Positions 43,127 through 51,161 of a stretch of 64,000 nucleotides of DNA are shown here, in pieces (the stretch's first letter is position 1; every line of letters starts with the position of its first letter). The position numbers and the translations under genes were made by a program. The stretch comes from JADJYF01 sp965278995 (lineage in GTDB: Bacteria; Pseudomonadota; Gammaproteobacteria; Ga0077536), in assembly GCA_965278995.1 (NCBI GenBank), contig OZ257136.1:3720001-3784000 (forward strand), given 5' to 3'. Under the pieces are notes generated by a model that was given only the letters and a program-made list of their open reading frames with translations, made no database searches and was not told the origin of the DNA.

Positions 43127-43198
43127 GTTCCGTATATTGACTGGTCCGAAGTTCCGCAGACCGTTGCGTTGTTGAGCATACTTACCTGCCGCAACCCA

Positions 43199-44188
43199 CT
43201 ATTCTGGAGAATACTGCTGGGCCGCGTTGCGCGAATTCCAGAAGTTCAATATTTTTTGATGAAATGGAACCAAATCAAAGAACGCAACAAACACGAATGG
43301 ATAGAAATAGAACTGAACATTGAGTAAAAGATAATTGGAAATATGAAAGAACGTGGCGCCTATCAGGAAGGCAATCTTCACCGATAGCCTGCGCCAGAAT
43401 AAAACTATCGGAGCGAGCAATTCAAAAATGACAACCAATGCACCGACCACGGCCACTAGCGCCGTTTGTTGCGCAAACGTGTATGAGGTTCCAAGCTGAA
43501 CCAGTTCACCGCTCGCATCGAAACCAGCGCGAAGTGAGCGTTCAATGAGCTTATATTGAATCTGCCCGCCATCCTCGAACCAATCGAGTCCAGCAACACG
43601 TAACTTGGCTACGAGCGCCCAAAAATAAAACATGACAATATGAATCTGAGCCGCACGTATCGGCCAACTGGCTTCCCATTCCTCCAGAGGTCGGAATTGC
43701 TTCTTGTTCGAATCGACCGATCTCACCTGCCAGGCTTTGGAGAAAAGAAGTAAAAATAAAATACTGAGAGGGACAAGATGGCGGTGATGAATATCGCCCG
43801 CCATGCTGTCTCTGACGCCTTGCAGGTAAAAGACGGATACGATCATGATAACAATCGATATTCGCGTCGACTTTCCAATGGCAAACAGAATTGTCGCGCA
43901 GGAGAGCGCTAGAAAAACGGGGATTATCAGCCACGGGATATTTCGTTCAATATTCAGCAAATCGAAATACCATATGAGCTCAAGATATCTGAACTCTGCG
44001 CCGAATGGTTCGAGGGAAAAAATTACTGCGAATTGAGTAAAATTGAATATAAAAAATCCCCAACCGAAATACAGGCGGAAGAGCCCAAGGCTATCGCCGG
44101 AATATCCACTGAAGAGAAACCATTCGAAGAAGGACCCGGATCTGCCGGTGCTTCGAGCGACTAACGGTTCGATCATTTCGCGCTCCAT
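43199..44188 (-). CDS. HTTM-domain membrane protein (gamma-carboxylase-like)
   Basis: 329 residues with at least six hydrophobic segments. LGLFRLYFGWGFFIF, HHRHLVPLSILFLLLFS and the IHIVMFYFWALVAKLRVAGLDWF (in pieces) resemble the horizontally transferred transmembrane domain shared with vitamin-K-dependent gamma-glutamyl carboxylase. Bacterial members have unknown roles. The start overlaps the end of the upstream 189-residue protein gene by 16 bp, and the DCC gene lies downstream, suggesting a three-protein module. Confidence 0.8.
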   Translation of the reverse strand: MEREMIEPLVARSTGRSGSFFEWFLFSGYSGDSLGLFRLYFGWGFFIFNFTQFAVIFSLEPFGAEFRYLELIWYFDLLNIERNIPWLIIPVFLALSCATILFAIGKSTRISIVIMIVSVFYLQGVRDSMAGDIHHRHLVPLSILFLLLFSKAWQVRSVDSNKKQFRPLEEWEASWPIRAAQIHIVMFYFWALVAKLRVAGLDWFEDGGQIQYKLIERSLRAGFDASGELVQLGTSYTFAQQTALVAVVGALVVIFELLAPIVLFWRRLSVKIAFLIGATFFHISNYLLLNVQFYFYPFVFVAFFDLVPFHQKILNFWNSRNAAQQYSPE

Positions 44189-44742
44189 TGGATTTCAACT
44201 TCTCGATGTTCGATTATTTTTCGATCCAGACGACCAGCTTTCCGGTCTTCCAGTGAAATAACCGCCAAATCGGACTGTGCTTTAGCACTGATGATGAAGT
44301 CAGGATCGCCGGGAGTTAGATAAAACGTTTCGTTAAGACTTCTCAAGACTCGTTGTTGCCAGTCGATGGACTCTGTGGTTATCGGGCTTATCCAATCGTG
44401 TAGTGCGAGATTCATTCGACTCATGCCACGCCTGAAGCGGAAATACTGTACCGGCCCCTCACCAAAAGCACGCTGGTAGTAGATACGCCGAAACCGACTG
44501 GCTGGAATGTTCAATTCCTTCGGGCCTATGAAGTCGACGTGACCATTCTGACGTTTGACTTCAAATCCGCGATTCATCTTGTTCAAGTCGCCTACTGGTA
44601 CAGACATCGACGGCCCATACTTATAGTCGCTGTACATCGGGACCCAGGTGAGTGGGAAATAGTCAATCCGGAATATGACGGCCCCTATCGTTAGTCCGAA
44701 AAACGTTAACAGGACAATATTTACCTTGCTGCGAGGATTCAT
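44173..44742 (-). CDS. Uncharacterised exported or membrane-anchored protein
   Basis: 189 residues with one N-terminal hydrophobic segment (VNIVLLTFFGLTIGAVIF), then a soluble, probably periplasmic part with FPLTWVPMYSDYKYG, a motif I have seen in proteins encoded next to HTTM genes. No family named. Its ATG overlaps the P450 stop by 4 bp (ATGA), so it is coupled to the P450 although its base composition fits the island. The longer frame reaching 45009 is antisense-like noise over the P450. Confidence 0.7.
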   Translation of the reverse strand: MNPRSKVNIVLLTFFGLTIGAVIFRIDYFPLTWVPMYSDYKYGPSMSVPVGDLNKMNRGFEVKRQNGHVDFIGPKELNIPASRFRRIYYQRAFGEGPVQYFRFRRGMSRMNLALHDWISPITTESIDWQQRVLRSLNETFYLTPGDPDFIISAKAQSDLAVISLEDRKAGRLDRKIIEHREVEIQWSAK

Positions 44743-45989
44743 AAACGAAATGCCTGCACCGGCAATGCTGAATAGCCGTGGATAATATTGGAGCATACGC
44801 GGACCGGCGCGCCGACCACTTCGATTGATCGAAAGCGCTTCATGATTTCTTCCCAGGCCACCTGCAGCTGCATTTCTGCCAGGCGATAGCCGACACAATG
44901 ATGGGTGCCGAAACCGAAAGAGAGATGTCGGCGCGGGTTCGGCCGGTCGATGATGAACGCTTCCGGATCCTCGATGCCGTCGACATCTCGATTGCCCGAG
45001 ATGTACCACATCGCGATGCGGTCACCGGACTTTATCTCGGCGTCACCGAGCCGGAAATCCTCGACCGCGGTCCGGGCCATGTGCGAGATCGGTGTCTGCC
45101 AGCGAATGATCTCGGGCACCATGCTGGCAACCAGCGCCGGTTCGGCGCGCAATCGGGCATATTGGTCGGGATATTGATTCAGTGCGACCACACCGCCGGT
45201 CAGTGAATTGCGCGTGGTGTCGTTGCCGCCGACGATGACATTGATCAGATTGCCGAGAAATTCCTCCGGGCTCAGATTGCGGGTGCTCTCCGAATGTACC
45301 ATCAGTGAGAGCAGATCGCCGCGCGGTTCACCGGCGAGTCGTTCCTGCCACAGGCCGGCGAACATCGTGAAGCAGGCCTCCAGCTCCTGACGGCGCTCCT
45401 CCCAGCTGTCGACGATTCCAAATCCGGGCTCGGTCACCGCGACATCAGACCAGCGCGTCAACAGATGCCGCTGTTCCCAGGGGAAATCGAACATCGTTGC
45501 GAGTACCTGAGTGGTCAGTTCTACGGAAACCCGTTCGACCCAGTTGAACGTTTCTCCTGTCGGCAGTGCATCCAGGATTCCGCCGCACAAGGCGCGGATA
45601 GTGTTTTCCATTTCACGCACGTTGGCGCGTGCGACTATCGGTGCAATCGCCTTTCGTTGCGCGGTATGGATTGGCGGGTCGGTCGACTGGAACATGCGCG
45701 CATCGACGCCGTGTTGGCGGAACATCTTGTCGTAACCAAGCACATGACCACCGACTTCGTAGCTCGACGAAACCCGTTTGTCGTCGGCGTTGATGGCGAC
45801 GATATCGTCGTACTTCGTCAGCGACCAGAACGCCCCGTAATCGCTCGCCGCGCAGTAGTGTACCGGCGCTTCCCGGCGCAGACGTTCAAAGTATGGCCCG
45901 ATGCTGCCGTCTTCATACAGGCGCGGATTGCTGACATCGATGCTGCCCAGAGGGACCGAATAAGCACGGTCGTTGCGCGACGTCGGCAT
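44739..45989 (-). CDS. Cytochrome P450, CYP153-like
   Basis: 416 residues, soluble class I P450. I-helix GGNDTTR (254-260), ExxR as EIIR (293-296), haem loop FGFGTHHCVG with Cys365. The stretches SGNRDVDGIEDPEAFIID, LALNQYPDQY-like VVALNQYPDQYARLR and RLAEMQLQVAWEEIMKRF are those of CYP153 terminal alkane/fatty-acid hydroxylases, in which the haem loop normally has HRCVGNR; here it is HHCVGYR. ATG 45989 follows AGGAGA; the longer frame to 46181 is rejected. No ferredoxin or ferredoxin reductase gene is adjacent. Confidence 0.87.
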   Translation of the reverse strand: MPTSRNDRAYSVPLGSIDVSNPRLYEDGSIGPYFERLRREAPVHYCAASDYGAFWSLTKYDDIVAINADDKRVSSSYEVGGHVLGYDKMFRQHGVDARMFQSTDPPIHTAQRKAIAPIVARANVREMENTIRALCGGILDALPTGETFNWVERVSVELTTQVLATMFDFPWEQRHLLTRWSDVAVTEPGFGIVDSWEERRQELEACFTMFAGLWQERLAGEPRGDLLSLMVHSESTRNLSPEEFLGNLINVIVGGNDTTRNSLTGGVVALNQYPDQYARLRAEPALVASMVPEIIRWQTPISHMARTAVEDFRLGDAEIKSGDRIAMWYISGNRDVDGIEDPEAFIIDRPNPRRHLSFGFGTHHCVGYRLAEMQLQVAWEEIMKRFRSIEVVGAPVRVCSNIIHGYSALPVQAFRL

Positions 45990-46198
45990 GTCGGTTCTCC
46001 TGTTGTCGGTGGCGGGTCGGCTGCACAGCGACAGCCTTGGGATTGTGCGACGATTCTCTCTAATCACAGCGAGGGTTGCCAGCCGATTCAGTGTTTGGTC
46101 GCGTTCGGCTACCATGTCGTCGCTGCCTGCTGCTTGCTCCGCGAACAGCTGCGGTGGACTGCTCCGCGCTTTTTGATCCACTAGAGTACGTCTGGCCT

Positions 46199-47176
46199 AT
46201 GAGTGATGAACGCGACCCGCAGATCCCGCGCGAACTGACGCCGCGCCCGACTGACGTGGCCTACGACCTCGATGCGGCCCTGGCGGCCGTGGTTTCGTTG
46301 CGCGCCGAGATCCCGGAGGACGCCTTCACCGCACCGATACTCGGCACTGAACGGGCCGGACATGGCGTCCTGATCAACGCCTCTGGTCTGGTCGTCACTA
46401 TCGGCTATCTGATCACGGAAGCACATCGAGTCTGGATAGTCACGCAGGCCGGTCGAGCTGTCCCCGGCGACGTGATCGGCTATGACTACGAGTCGGGTTT
46501 CGGTCTGGTGCAGGCCTTGGGCTCGCTCGATACGGCGCCGATGGAACTCGGCAGTGTGCGCGACCTGCGGATCCACGACGACGTCATTCTTGCCGGCTAC
46601 GGCGGTCGCAGTCAGGCACTCAAAGCACGTATCGCGGCGCGGCGCGAATTTGCCGGCTATTGGGAATACGTGCTGGACGAAGCCATCTTCACTGCGCCAC
46701 CGCACCCGAGCTGGGGCGGCGCCGCATTGATCGGGCCTGACGGCAAACTGTGCGGCATCGGTTCGCTGTATATCGACCAGGTGCATCCGGACATTCCCGA
46801 GCAGGACGGCAATCTGAGTGTGCCGATAGACCTGCTGAAACCGATCATGGACGACCTGCTGCGCTACGGACGAACGCTGAAACCGCCGCGTCCGTGGCTC
46901 GGTATGTTCGTCTCTGAAGCACACGACCGTCTGGTCGTCGCCGGACTCTATCAGGATGCACCGGCGGCGAAGAGCGATATACGCACTGGAGATCTCGTCG
47001 TCGGTATCGCCGGCAATCCCATAGCCGGACTCGCCAATCTATTCCGCACAGTCTGGTCTTACGGTGACGCCGGCATCGAAATCCCGCTGACACTGGAGCG
47101 CGATGGAGCCATCCTCGACGTCCGCATCAAGACCGTCGACCGGCGGCATTTTTGGCGGTCACCCGACCTCCATTAA
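46199..47176 (+). CDS. Catalytically inactive HtrA/DegP-like protein with PDZ domain
   Basis: 325 residues. The trypsin-like fold is traceable (GHGVLINASGLVVTIGYLIT, then YDYESGFGLVQALGSL, then HPSWGGAALIGPDGKLCGIG), followed by a PDZ domain (about 235-325; LGMFVSEAHDRLVVAGLYQDAPA, IRTGDLVVGIAGNPI). The triad is not there: the His position after VVT reads IGY, the DLA strand reads GFGL, and the Ser of GNSGG is Trp172 (SWGG). There is no obvious signal peptide, so it may act in the cytoplasm as a scaffold or chaperone. Transcribed divergently from the P450 gene. Confidence 0.78.
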   Translation: MSDERDPQIPRELTPRPTDVAYDLDAALAAVVSLRAEIPEDAFTAPILGTERAGHGVLINASGLVVTIGYLITEAHRVWIVTQAGRAVPGDVIGYDYESGFGLVQALGSLDTAPMELGSVRDLRIHDDVILAGYGGRSQALKARIAARREFAGYWEYVLDEAIFTAPPHPSWGGAALIGPDGKLCGIGSLYIDQVHPDIPEQDGNLSVPIDLLKPIMDDLLRYGRTLKPPRPWLGMFVSEAHDRLVVAGLYQDAPAAKSDIRTGDLVVGIAGNPIAGLANLFRTVWSYGDAGIEIPLTLERDGAILDVRIKTVDRRHFWRSPDLH

Positions 47177-47183
47177 GCGCGTT

Positions 47184-47265
47184 CAGCCTGCTTTACAGGC
47201 TGGTGAAAATGTCGCGTGCGAAGGCATGACCGCGTTCACGAGCTGAGTAGTTTTTCACCGGCCTG
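47184..47265. repeat. Nested inverted repeats upstream of the CsbD gene
   Basis: CAGCCTG (47184) pairs with CAGGCTG (47196-47202) as a short hairpin. Alternatively CAGGCTGGTGAAAA (47196-47209) pairs with the complementary segment at 47252-47265 with one mismatch across a 42-nt loop. The two are mutually exclusive, so this may be a terminator/antiterminator-like pair after the HtrA-like gene. The rest of the gap to 47384 holds no gene. Confidence 0.35.
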
Positions 47266-47384
47266 TCTAAGTTGCGTGGCGCACCGACTGTTATCGGTAA
47301 TGCGCACATCCTCGGTTTGGCGACTCGTTGACTCAGCCGACATCAACGTAGCGTCGCTCAGTAATCCATTCCGAGGAATTCGAT

Positions 47385-47561
47385 ATGAACAAAGATCAAG
47401 TTAAAGGCCGCGCAAAGGAAGTGCAGGGCAAGGTCAAGGAAGTCGCCGGCAAAGCTGTCGGCAATGACCGTCTGAAAGCGGAAGGGCAGATAGACAAGGC
47501 TGCTGGCAAAGTGCAATCCGCCTATGGCGATCTCAAGGACGCGGTAAACAAGAAATCCTGA
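47385..47561 (+). CDS. CsbD-family stress protein
   Basis: 58 residues: MNKDQVKGRAKEVQGKVKEV, then AGKAVGNDRLKAEGQIDKAAG, the complete CsbD pattern (short, Lys/Ala/Gly-rich, helical). Members are among the most induced general-stress proteins; the biochemical role is unknown. The RBS GAGGAA lies about 8 nt upstream. It is followed 76 nt later by a PRC-barrel gene, a common stress-gene pairing. Confidence 0.88.
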   Translation: MNKDQVKGRAKEVQGKVKEVAGKAVGNDRLKAEGQIDKAAGKVQSAYGDLKDAVNKKS

Positions 47562-47637
47562 GTGCGGCTGTCCAACCACCGCTTGCCACGGGCGCAGTCG
47601 GTCGGACTGGACGTTAACCCCAGACGAGGAATCGAAC

Positions 47638-48078
47638 ATGAACTACGAACAACAAGACCCCTTCGGCATGTACCGAAGCAATGCTAACGGAGCTGGCCCC
47701 GACCAACGGCACGGCCCTGGCCCGTACATGATGGGCGCGGATACGCTGGTCGGAAACGACGTCTATAACCACAAGGGCGAAGATCTCGGTGACATCAAGG
47801 AGATCATGCTGGATATGCGCAGCGGCAATGTCGGTTATGCCGTGCTGTCGTTCGGCGGCTTTCTCGGCGTGGGCGAGAAGCTGTTTGCCGTGCCGTGGCG
47901 TGCGCTTGTTCTCGATACCGAGAACAAGCGTTTCGTATTGAATGTTGAGAAGGATCGCCTCAAGGACGCGCCCGGATTCGACAAGGATCATTGGCCGAAC
48001 ATGGCCGATCAAGGCTGGGCGCGGGAAATCCACACCTATTACGGCACGCCGCAACCGCAACACGAAACGCACAACTAG
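47638..48078 (+). CDS. PRC-barrel domain protein
   Basis: 146 residues. The PRC-barrel spans about residues 28-105: MGADTLVGNDVYNHKGEDLG, IKEIMLDMRSGNVGYAVLSFGG and KLFAVPWRALVLDTENKRF. The N-terminal 27 residues are Asn/Gly/Pro-rich. Cytoplasmic by sequence. Proteins of this form accompany CsbD and similar stress genes; the molecular function is unknown. RBS GACGAGGA. Confidence 0.85.
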   Translation: MNYEQQDPFGMYRSNANGAGPDQRHGPGPYMMGADTLVGNDVYNHKGEDLGDIKEIMLDMRSGNVGYAVLSFGGFLGVGEKLFAVPWRALVLDTENKRFVLNVEKDRLKDAPGFDKDHWPNMADQGWAREIHTYYGTPQPQHETHN

Positions 48079-48207
48079 TCATGTGCGAGTAGCGCATTCA
48101 CGTAGTGCAGCTTCGCCTGGGCGTTGCCCGCAATGGCACCGCCCAGGCACCCCGAATATCGTTGGCGCACAGCGCATGCCTGATCCCCGCAGTGAGTTTT
48201 GGGGAGC

Positions 48208-48714
48208 TCAAACCTCGCCGGTGAACTGCCGGCGAGTGCGCCAGTAGGTTTCCTGGATGACAAAAGCGTCGAAGCTCGCGCGATGTCGAGCCTGCGTCAT
48301 CTCTGCCAGAAGTTTATCCTTGGCCTGGTGCCAATGCGTCATCTGTTGTTCGTCCAGGATCGCTTCCAGCGGACTCAGACGGAACGCAGGTTGAACTCCT
48401 GCTGTATAGAACAGCGTATTCAGCCACGGACTGTCGACGACCCAGCCATCGCTGTAAAGCGTCTGCGTACCGATCAGTTCGTTCAGCTGGCGCGCGACAT
48501 CGGCCAGCGGCCGGCCATGCTTGAACAGCAGTTCGCGACTGATGCCATGCAATGCTTCGGCCTTGCTGTCCCAGTGCGTCCATTCTGGATCCGGTTTCAA
48601 CAGGGCACAAAACTTGCGCCCGTCTTCGAGCGCGATGCCGACTTCTATCGGATAGCTGTGTGAACCGAAACCCGAGGCCTCGATATCGAGGATGCTGGGC
48701 CGTTCTGGCGCCAT
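48208..48714 (-). CDS. DEDDh 3'-5' exonuclease-like protein
   Basis: 168 residues of the RNase-H-like exonuclease fold. ILDIEASGFG gives the first Asp-x-Glu (about residues 9-11), SDGWVVDSPWLNTLF the middle Asp, and HRASFDAFV (about 145-153) the His-x4-Asp of the DEDDh class, so all four acidic/His positions seem present. It is single-domain and short, like small bacterial oligoribonuclease/epsilon-like proteins. Substrate unknown; convergent with the PRC-barrel gene. Confidence 0.8.
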   Translation of the reverse strand: MAPERPSILDIEASGFGSHSYPIEVGIALEDGRKFCALLKPDPEWTHWDSKAEALHGISRELLFKHGRPLADVARQLNELIGTQTLYSDGWVVDSPWLNTLFYTAGVQPAFRLSPLEAILDEQQMTHWHQAKDKLLAEMTQARHRASFDAFVIQETYWRTRRQFTGEV

Positions 48715-48919
48715 GATTTTTCTCCCCTGGAAAACCGAGCATCAGCGGACTGTAAAGCTCGGGCCATCTACTCGCGACACCGATACACCTGGTCTCGATT
48801 GCAATTGTCGGACCACAGCAGCAACGGCGCCCACTCTATCGATCCCGTCATGCCTGCGCTATGGTGCTTTCGATAGCCCTGCGCACCATCGTCCACCGAC
48901 AACGCCATTGGGAGGCACC

Positions 48920-50461
48920 ATGTCAGAGCATAACGGCAGCAAAAGCGGTCCAGCCGCGGTCACACCCATCACCACAGACGAGCTGCGCACGGCTGCCACC
49001 GCCCTGCATCTGACGATGAGCGACGCTGAAATCGAGATGTATGCCGGCTTCATGGGTGGATTGTTGAATGACGTCAATCTGGTCGGCCAGATGCCGGCAC
49101 CGACGCTGCCGGTGAAATACCCCCGTGGCACCGGCTATCGCCCCTCTGCAGATGAGAATCCCTATAACGCCTGGTACTGGAAATGCGCAATAGCCGGCGC
49201 AGCCAGCGGACCGCTCAAAGGCAAGCGTATTGTCATCAAGGACAACATCGGGGTTGCCGGACTACCGATGATGAACGGTTCGCGCGTACTCGAAGGCCTG
49301 GTCGCAGACGAAGACGCAACGGTCGTCACCCGTGTCCTCGATGCCGGTGCCGAAGTGCTCGGCAAAGCAGTGTGTGAGAACTTCTGCATGTCGGGCGGCA
49401 GTCATACCTCGGCTACCGGCCCCGTACGCAATCCGCACAATCCGGAATATATGAGCGGCGGATCGTCCAGCGGTTGCGCCGCGCTGCTCGTCGCTGGCGA
49501 ATGCGAACTCGCCATCGGTGGCGATCAAGGCGGCTCGATCCGCATGCCCAGTTCGTTCTCCGGTTGCTATGGCATCAAGCCGACCTATGGTCTCGTGCCA
49601 TATACCGGCGCCTGCCCCATAGAGCAGAGCATCGATCATCTCGGGCCGATGGCGATGAATACGGCGGATTGCGCATTACTGCTGGAAGTGCTGGCCGGTT
49701 ATGACGATGGCCGCGACCCGCGCCAAAACCCCATGTTGATACCGAAAGCGTATGTGGCCGAACTCGATCGAGGCATCAGAGGTCTGCGTATCGGCATTGT
49801 TCGTGAAGGCTTTGGCACGCCGTTGTCGGAATCCGATGTCGATGCCATGGTCATGGCAGGCGCACACCGCCTGCGCGAAGCAGGCGCCGAGGTGGCCGAG
49901 ATATCCATCCCACTGCACGTGCAGGCGACCAGCATCATGATGACCAGCATGCTCGATGGCGTGCTGTCTACGTTCACCACGCAGGGTCCGAACGGGCAAA
50001 ATTCCAAAGGGCACAATCTGCTCGAAGCGACCCGCTACTACCAACGCGCGCGTCGCGAGCGCGCCAATGACTATCCGGTGACAGTCAAGACAGTGCTGCT
50101 GTTCGCGCTCACGCTGCGCGAACGTTACGGCAACTACTATTCAGCGCGCGCACAGAACCAGATACGCACTGTGCGTGCAGCCTACGACGCTGCGTTCGCC
50201 CACTGCGACATCCTGCTGATGCCGACGACGGTGATGAAAGCGCATCGCATCCCGCCACCGGACGCGAGCCCGGGCGAAATTCTAGGCTGCGCCCTCGACA
50301 TGACCGGCAACACCGCGCCTTTCGACGCTACTGGTCATCCGTCGATGAGCGTGCCGGCCGGTATGTCCAAAGGGCTTCCGGTAGGGCTGATGTTGACCGG
50401 GCGCTGCGGCGAAGACGACGTCGTGCTGCGCGCCGGTTACGCATTCGAGCGGCTGGCCTGA
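48920..50461 (+). CDS. Amidase-signature family amidase
   Basis: 513 residues. The Ser-cisSer-Lys triad is visible: Lys in GKRIVIKDNIGVAG (about 102), Ser in MSGGSSSGCAAL and nucleophile Ser in GGDQGGSIRMPSSFSGCYGIKPT (split). The N-terminal 80 residues are the helical extension of larger members. It hydrolyses an amide to acid and ammonia; aliphatic and aryl amides are possible. ATG 48920 follows GGGAGG. The gene ends directly before a truncated nei gene on the other strand. Confidence 0.9.
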   Translation: MSEHNGSKSGPAAVTPITTDELRTAATALHLTMSDAEIEMYAGFMGGLLNDVNLVGQMPAPTLPVKYPRGTGYRPSADENPYNAWYWKCAIAGAASGPLKGKRIVIKDNIGVAGLPMMNGSRVLEGLVADEDATVVTRVLDAGAEVLGKAVCENFCMSGGSHTSATGPVRNPHNPEYMSGGSSSGCAALLVAGECELAIGGDQGGSIRMPSSFSGCYGIKPTYGLVPYTGACPIEQSIDHLGPMAMNTADCALLLEVLAGYDDGRDPRQNPMLIPKAYVAELDRGIRGLRIGIVREGFGTPLSESDVDAMVMAGAHRLREAGAEVAEISIPLHVQATSIMMTSMLDGVLSTFTTQGPNGQNSKGHNLLEATRYYQRARRERANDYPVTVKTVLLFALTLRERYGNYYSARAQNQIRTVRAAYDAAFAHCDILLMPTTVMKAHRIPPPDASPGEILGCALDMTGNTAPFDATGHPSMSVPAGMSKGLPVGLMLTGRCGEDDVVLRAGYAFERLA

Positions 50462-50978
50462 GTGCCAGGCGCCTGGCAGAGCCGACGACTAAGCCTTGAT
50501 CCAGAAACAGTGCGCTGAGCGCGCGCGCTTGGAACTGTGGCAGATCGAGTCGAAGCGCGAGCATCTCGGCGCTAGTCTCAGGGGCGAGAACATCGGGCCC
50601 GAGCCGCCGTAGAAACGGATGGTCAGCCAGTTCCTCGGCGCTTAATACGGCGATATCTGACGCGCTGTAGAGCAGAGCGCTGTGAGTCGCCGTATGCAGT
50701 GCCACACGGAGTGTCCGCCGCGTTTGTGGCCAATCGCCTCGTCGACGCACATACCAGCGCCCGTAGAGCTGATTGTGCGAAAACAGCGTCAGGCCGTTAT
50801 CGAAACGGATCAGCATGGCTTTACCACGGGTCTCCACGGCCTGCACCCCGCTCGCGGCGAGCGCAACGGCATGACCGGAGATGCGTGGCTGAGGCAAAGT
50901 AACCGCTTCCAGACGCACGCCGACCAGCACCTTGGCTATCGCGTCGGCTTCAAGCCGAATTTCTGGACCTTCCGGCAT
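50328..50978 (-). pseudogene. nei: Endonuclease VIII (nei), 3'-truncated
   Basis: The first about 163 residues are a normal Nei N-terminus: MPEGPEIR with catalytic Pro2 and Glu3, Lys53 in ETRGKAMLIRF, and LSHNQ-like FSHNQLYGRW. Homology stops at ALSALFLDQG, near 50490. The frame then runs antisense through the end of the amidase gene to 50328. The rest of the H2TH domain and the zinc finger (about 100 residues of a 263-residue enzyme) are missing, so DNA glycosylase activity is unlikely. The break lies beside a 16-bp palindrome. Confidence 0.82.
50463..50478. repeat. 16-bp perfect palindrome at the amidase/nei junction
   Basis: TGCCAGGCGCCTGGCA is its own reverse complement, starting 1 nt after the amidase stop and about 11 nt from the point where nei homology ends. 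It may act as a terminator for the amidase, or mark the deletion end point. Confidence 0.5.
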
Positions 50979-51059
50979 GCTACTTCCAATGTGCTGCGTG
51001 TCGGTGATACGCGCGGTAGCGATGGGCGGTTCATGTGTTGCGTGCGGCCATGCCGGTTT

Positions 51060-51148
51060 GGACCCTGGTCAGAATTATCCCGTCAACACCGAGGCAGCTC
51101 CTGAGTCGCAGAAGCTGCCGGATGTAGAGATAATTTTGACCAGGGTCC
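51060..51148. repeat. Short inverted-repeat element upstream of alkA
   Basis: Arms of 19 nt, GGACCCTGGTCAGAATTAT (51060-51078) and its complement at 51130-51148, with one mismatch, enclose 51 nt. It is AT-richer than its surroundings, with MITE-like or REP-like architecture. No target-site duplication is obvious. It ends 13 nt before the alkA start. Confidence 0.6.
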
Positions 51149-51161
51149 TTACACTGCCGGA

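Noticed and set aside
45465..46184. 239-residue plus-strand frame opposite the P450
   Set aside because: It is the complement of the P450 coding sequence and carries no motif of its own.
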